Below, one piece after another: positions 3,133 to 6,512 of a stretch of DNA of 6,512 nucleotides. Origin of the DNA: HGM05232 sp036661515 (lineage in GTDB: Bacteria > Bacteroidota > Bacteroidia > Bacteroidales > Muribaculaceae); the NCBI GenBank assembly GCA_036661515.1, contig JAVWYO010000109.1:1-6512 (forward strand), read 5' to 3'. The notes beneath the pieces are model-generated. The model was given only the letters and a program-made list of their open reading frames with translations, was not told the DNA's origin and did not search any database. How positions within the stretch are numbered: position 1 is the first letter of the stretch; each line of letters starts with the position of its first letter. Both the position numbers and the translations under genes were made by a program.

Positions 3133-5931
3133 ATGGCAGTTAAAAAAAATATTGTAGTAAAAGGAGCAAGGGTTAACAATCTCAAGAATATTGATGTTGA
3201 AATTCCACGCAATAAATTCATCGTTATAACAGGACTTTCGGGCTCTGGGAAATCTTCACTTGCATTTGATACATTATATGCTGAGGGACAACGACGATAT
3301 GTTGAAAGTCTATCTTCTTATGCTCGTCAATTTCTTGGACGTATGGCGAAACCTGAATGTGATTTTATACAAGGATTACCACCAGCAATAGCAATAGAGC
3401 AAAAAGTTAATACACGTAATGCACGAAGCACCGTAGGCACTTCTACTGAGATTTATGACTATTTGCGATTATTATATTCAAGAATAGGTAAGACCTATTC
3501 TCCTATTTCTGGAATACTTGTAAAAAAACAGACCCCTGAAGATGTTATTTCTACTCTAACAAAATATCCAATAGGGACACGCTTTGCGGTTCTAACAGAA
3601 ATAAATCTGCCCGAAGGAAGGAACTTTATTGAGCAATTAGATGTACTGCTAAAAGAGGGGTATTCTCGACTTGAACTTAATGGCGAATTTATATCTATCG
3701 GAGATGTAATATCTAAAGAGTGCCCAAAAGAATCCAATGGCTATCGTCTGCTCATTGATAGGCTTAGTGTATCAAGCGAAAAAGATGTTATTAGTCGACT
3801 TTATGATTCATTAGAAACAGCATTTTTTGAAGGTCAAGATGAATGTATTATAAAACTTTGGACTGAAAATGAAATTGTAGAACACAAATTTTCAAAACGA
3901 TTTGAAGCCGATGGTATTACATTCATAGAGCCATCAGATCTTATGTTTAACTTCAATAATCCAATAGGTGCTTGTCCCGACTGTGAAGGATATGGCAAGA
4001 TTATGGGAATTGATGAGAATCTTGTAATACCTAATAAGACATTATCTATATACGATGACGCAGTAATGTGCTGGCGCGGTGAAAAAATGGGAGAATGGAA
4101 AAATTATTTTATTCATTTTGCTTCATCAAAAGGATTCCCCATTCATCGCCCATATTATCAGCTTACAGAAGATGAAAAAGATCTTATTTGGCATGGCGAT
4201 TCTGGTAGCCCTTGTATTGATAGATTTTTTGATTGGATTAAAAGTAAAATATACTCTATACAATATAAAGTAATTTTAGCACGATATCGAGGAAAGACAG
4301 TATGCCCCCGGTGTCATGGATCTCGCCTTCGCGAAGATGCCTCTTACATAAAAGTTGGAGGGATGAAAATAGCCGATCTTGTGAAAATGCCAGTTAAAGA
4401 TTTGAAATGTTGGTTTGATAATTTAGAATTAGATAAAACAGATGCTGCTGTTGCAAAGCGTTTATTAATAGAGATTGACAATCGTCTGGGCTTTCTAAAT
4501 GATGTTGGACTCGGCTACCTAACTCTCGATAGACTGTCTGCAACACTGTCTGGAGGTGAAAGCCAACGTATTAATCTTGCTACTTCACTTGGTAGTAGCC
4601 TTGTTGGTTCACTCTATATACTTGATGAGCCAAGTATTGGACTTCATTCACGAGATACAGAGAAACTCATAAAAATATTACGAATGCTTCAAGCACTTGG
4701 TAACACAGTTGTGGTTGTTGAGCATGACGAGGAGATTATAAGATCTGCCGATTATCTCATTGACATAGGTCCTGATGCTGGTCGAAAAGGTGGTGAAGTA
4801 ATTTATCAGGGGAATGTGGCAGACTTATGCAATGCCACATCAAGCTACACCCTTCAATATCTGACTGGCGAACGATCTATTGCTGTTCCTGCGATAAGAA
4901 GAAAATGGAACAATTACATTGAAGTAAAAGGAGCTGCACAGAATAATTTAAAAAGTATAGACGTTAAATTTCCACTTGGAGTAATGACTGTTATAAGCGG
5001 TGTAAGTGGCTCAGGAAAATCAACACTTGTAAAAGATATACTTTATAGAGCACTCACTCGTCACTTTGGAGAAACAGTTGATGCACCAGGTACGTTTAGT
5101 TCATTAAGTGGTGATTTACATTTAATTAACGGAGTAGAATTTATCGATCAAAACCCAATAGGGAAATCATCTCGTAGTAACCCTGCTACATATCTAAAAG
5201 CGTTTGACGAAATACGAAAATTATATTCCGAACAGCAAGCGTCGCTTCAAATGGGATATTCCGCAGGACATTTTTCTTTTAATTCACCTGGTGGACGATG
5301 TGAAGAATGCAAAGGTGATGGGACTATAACAATAGAGATGCAATTTATGGCAGACATCACACTTCAGTGCGAAAGTTGTCATGGAAAAAGATATAAGCAA
5401 GAAGTTCTCGAAATAGAATATTTTGGCAAAAATATTACAGATATTCTTGATATGACCATAAATCAAGCTATCGAATTTTTTGGCGAACATCAAGGAAGTA
5501 CTGAGAAAAAAATAGTAAAGCGACTTAAACCACTTCAAGATGTGGGACTTGGATACATAAAATTAGGACAATCTTCAGCCACACTTTCTGGTGGAGAAAA
5601 TCAGCGTGTCAAACTTGCATATTTTCTAAGCGGAGAAAAAAGTACTCCTACCCTATTTATATTTGATGAACCTACAACGGGGCTCCATTTTCATGATATA
5701 AATACCCTTATGAAATCATTTAATCAATTAATAGGACGAGGACATACAGTAATAATAATTGAACATAATCTTGATGTCATTAAATGTGCTGATTATGTCA
5801 TTGACATGGGACCTGAAGGTGGTGATATGGGAGGAAACGTTGTGTGCGTAGGGACACCTGAAGAAATAGCAAACGTCCCAAATAGTTACACTGGGACGTT
5901 TCTAAAAGATAAACTCACTACCAATAAATAG
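3133..5931 (+). CDS. uvrA: UvrABC excinuclease subunit A (UvrA)
   Basis: DNA-damage sensor of nucleotide excision repair: a dimeric ABC-type ATPase that finds lesions and loads UvrB. The protein has 932 residues from the ATG at 3133, close to the usual 940. That ATG is preferred to the TTG at 3106 because the -7 element overlaps the TTG and the family starts near MAVKKNIVVKGA. Both ATPase halves are complete: Walker A GLSGSGKS (34-41), signature LSGGE (472-476) and Walker B LDEP (497-500); then GVSGSGKS (623-630), LSGGE (818-822) and FDEP (844-847). The C-terminal zinc module is C723, C726, C746 and C749. In the N-terminal half CPDC (281-284) and CPRC (391-394) are present, but the CxxC pair found before the first of these in E. 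coli is replaced by FEADGITF, as I recall being usual in Bacteroidota. The gene is divergent from the YtxH pair and convergent with the DUF4293 gene, six bases apart. Confidence 0.96.
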   Translation: MAVKKNIVVKGARVNNLKNIDVEIPRNKFIVITGLSGSGKSSLAFDTLYAEGQRRYVESLSSYARQFLGRMAKPECDFIQGLPPAIAIEQKVNTRNARSTVGTSTEIYDYLRLLYSRIGKTYSPISGILVKKQTPEDVISTLTKYPIGTRFAVLTEINLPEGRNFIEQLDVLLKEGYSRLELNGEFISIGDVISKECPKESNGYRLLIDRLSVSSEKDVISRLYDSLETAFFEGQDECIIKLWTENEIVEHKFSKRFEADGITFIEPSDLMFNFNNPIGACPDCEGYGKIMGIDENLVIPNKTLSIYDDAVMCWRGEKMGEWKNYFIHFASSKGFPIHRPYYQLTEDEKDLIWHGDSGSPCIDRFFDWIKSKIYSIQYKVILARYRGKTVCPRCHGSRLREDASYIKVGGMKIADLVKMPVKDLKCWFDNLELDKTDAAVAKRLLIEIDNRLGFLNDVGLGYLTLDRLSATLSGGESQRINLATSLGSSLVGSLYILDEPSIGLHSRDTEKLIKILRMLQALGNTVVVVEHDEEIIRSADYLIDIGPDAGRKGGEVIYQGNVADLCNATSSYTLQYLTGERSIAVPAIRRKWNNYIEVKGAAQNNLKSIDVKFPLGVMTVISGVSGSGKSTLVKDILYRALTRHFGETVDAPGTFSSLSGDLHLINGVEFIDQNPIGKSSRSNPATYLKAFDEIRKLYSEQQASLQMGYSAGHFSFNSPGGRCEECKGDGTITIEMQFMADITLQCESCHGKRYKQEVLEIEYFGKNITDILDMTINQAIEFFGEHQGSTEKKIVKRLKPLQDVGLGYIKLGQSSATLSGGENQRVKLAYFLSGEKSTPTLFIFDEPTTGLHFHDINTLMKSFNQLIGRGHTVIIIEHNLDVIKCADYVIDMGPEGGDMGGNVVCVGTPEEIANVPNSYTGTFLKDKLTTNK
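5871..5901. terminator. Perfect 10-bp stem-loop inside the 3' end of uvrA, possible terminator for the convergent genes
   Basis: AAACGTCCCA (5871-5880) and TGGGACGTTT (5892-5901) are exact inverted repeats with an 11-base loop. The stem lies in frame within the last 21 codons of uvrA (encoding NVPNSYTGTFL) and ends 30 bases before the stop. For the minus-strand DUF4293 transcript it lies about 37 bases past the stop and is followed by TTTGCTATTTCTTC, a moderately U-rich tail. For uvrA itself it would have to act within the coding region, which is less likely. Terminator function is inferred from shape and position. Confidence 0.45.
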
Positions 5932-5937
5932 TAGTTC

Positions 5938-6423
5938 CTATCGAATACGGTCGTAACTTCTTATCTTTTTATCATCTTTTTTAATCCTAACATAGGCCAA
6001 TATAATAGCAAGAATAGCTACTATTGGACAAACGACAGCATATTTTAATGTATAATCACGTGCTTGGAGTATATCCATTAAAAGATATGATGATATTGCA
6101 AGACTTATACATAAAAAAAGAACAAATATTATCGACAGAATACATAATCTCATTTGTTGTAGCAACGACTTATATCTAAATATTGTAATAAATATAAATA
6201 TCGCAATAAATGTGTTTATAGCGATAAATCCCCATGAATAAATTGACATTGAACTTATTACAGCATTCGCATTTGAAGAAATATTGTGCATAGCCAACCC
6301 CGACACAGAGTAATCTGCTAATGTTGTAGATGTACTAAATTGGATTATTGGGAACAAAGGAAAAAGAGCTATTGCAACAACTGCAATAAAAAGTAAAACG
6401 CTCTGCCAACGCTGAAGTACCAT
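5938..6423 (-). CDS. DUF4293 family four-helix membrane protein
   Basis: A 161-residue integral membrane protein with four predicted membrane segments: about 7-27, 62-83, 92-115 and 127-146. The stretch between the first two (about 28-61) is polar, rich in Ser, Thr and Asn, and probably extracytoplasmic. The start MVLQRWQSVLLFIAVVAIAL and the basic tail IKKDDKKIRSYDRIR match the pattern I know for DUF4293, a family of unknown function found in Bacteroidota. The tail should face the cytoplasm. It is convergent with uvrA, the two stops being separated by six bases, and has its own upstream -7 element, so it is probably a single-gene unit or the first gene of a short one. No catalytic motif is visible. 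Confidence 0.85.
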   Translation of the reverse strand: MVLQRWQSVLLFIAVVAIALFPLFPIIQFSTSTTLADYSVSGLAMHNISSNANAVISSMSIYSWGFIAINTFIAIFIFITIFRYKSLLQQMRLCILSIIFVLFLCISLAISSYLLMDILQARDYTLKYAVVCPIVAILAIILAYVRIKKDDKKIRSYDRIR

Positions 6424-6454
6424 AATGAAATTATTTTAATTATTAATTTGAGAA

Positions 6455-6462
6455 CAAATATA
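6455..6462 (-). promoter_or_regulatory. -7 promoter element of the DUF4293 gene
   Basis: On the minus strand the bases read TATATTTG, an exact match to TAnnTTTG, lying 31 bases before the ATG at 6423. This gives a leader of about 20-25 bases. No clear TTTG is found at the expected -33 distance. The remaining bases up to 6512 are AT-rich and show no gene. Confidence 0.45.
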
Positions 6463-6512
6463 CAACATTAGGCTAAATTTTAATCATTACAAATAAAATT
6501 CTTCGATTTTTT

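Overview
The window looks like a chromosomal segment of an AT-rich member of the Bacteroidales (Bacteroidota). Three things point there. The UvrA is of the Bacteroidota type, with the first zinc-finger cysteine pair replaced by FEADGITF. There is a DUF4293 membrane protein, a family I associate with this phylum. The promoter-like sites fit the Bacteroides -7 consensus TAnnTTTG, and start codons have A-rich leaders with no clear Shine-Dalgarno sequence. The genus cannot be fixed from the sequence; Muribaculaceae or Prevotellaceae-like lineages are possible.

Left end (1-764), accessory: on the minus strand, a 66-residue XRE-type helix-turn-helix regulator is followed after one base by the first 86 codons of an EcoRI-family adenine methyltransferase, cut by the window edge. 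The pair looks like the regulator-plus-methylase half of a type II restriction-modification system. No nuclease is visible; it could lie beyond position 1. About 300 bases without a convincing gene separate this pair from the core genes. They hold a near-palindrome, a perfect short hairpin, three copies of TGCGTAC and a pair of TGACTTT repeats.

Centre (765-2869), minus strand: a run of same-direction genes encodes two tandem YtxH-type small membrane proteins, a putative holin-superfamily/DUF1469-like two-helix membrane protein, a 96-residue protein of unknown function, and PrmA, the ribosomal protein L11 methyltransferase. The last three are closely spaced and are probably one operon. A long imperfect inverted repeat, with a smaller hairpin inside its loop, lies between the YtxH pair and the holin-like gene.

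Right (3101-6512): uvrA is divergent from the YtxH genes and carries a good -7 element that also decides its start codon. It converges on a DUF4293 gene with only six bases between the two stop codons. A perfect 10-bp stem-loop lies inside the last codons of uvrA and may end transcription of one or both convergent genes.

Functionally, PrmA (ribosome modification) and UvrA (nucleotide excision repair) are housekeeping. The small membrane proteins form an envelope-associated set. The regulator-methylase pair is the only clearly accessory part.
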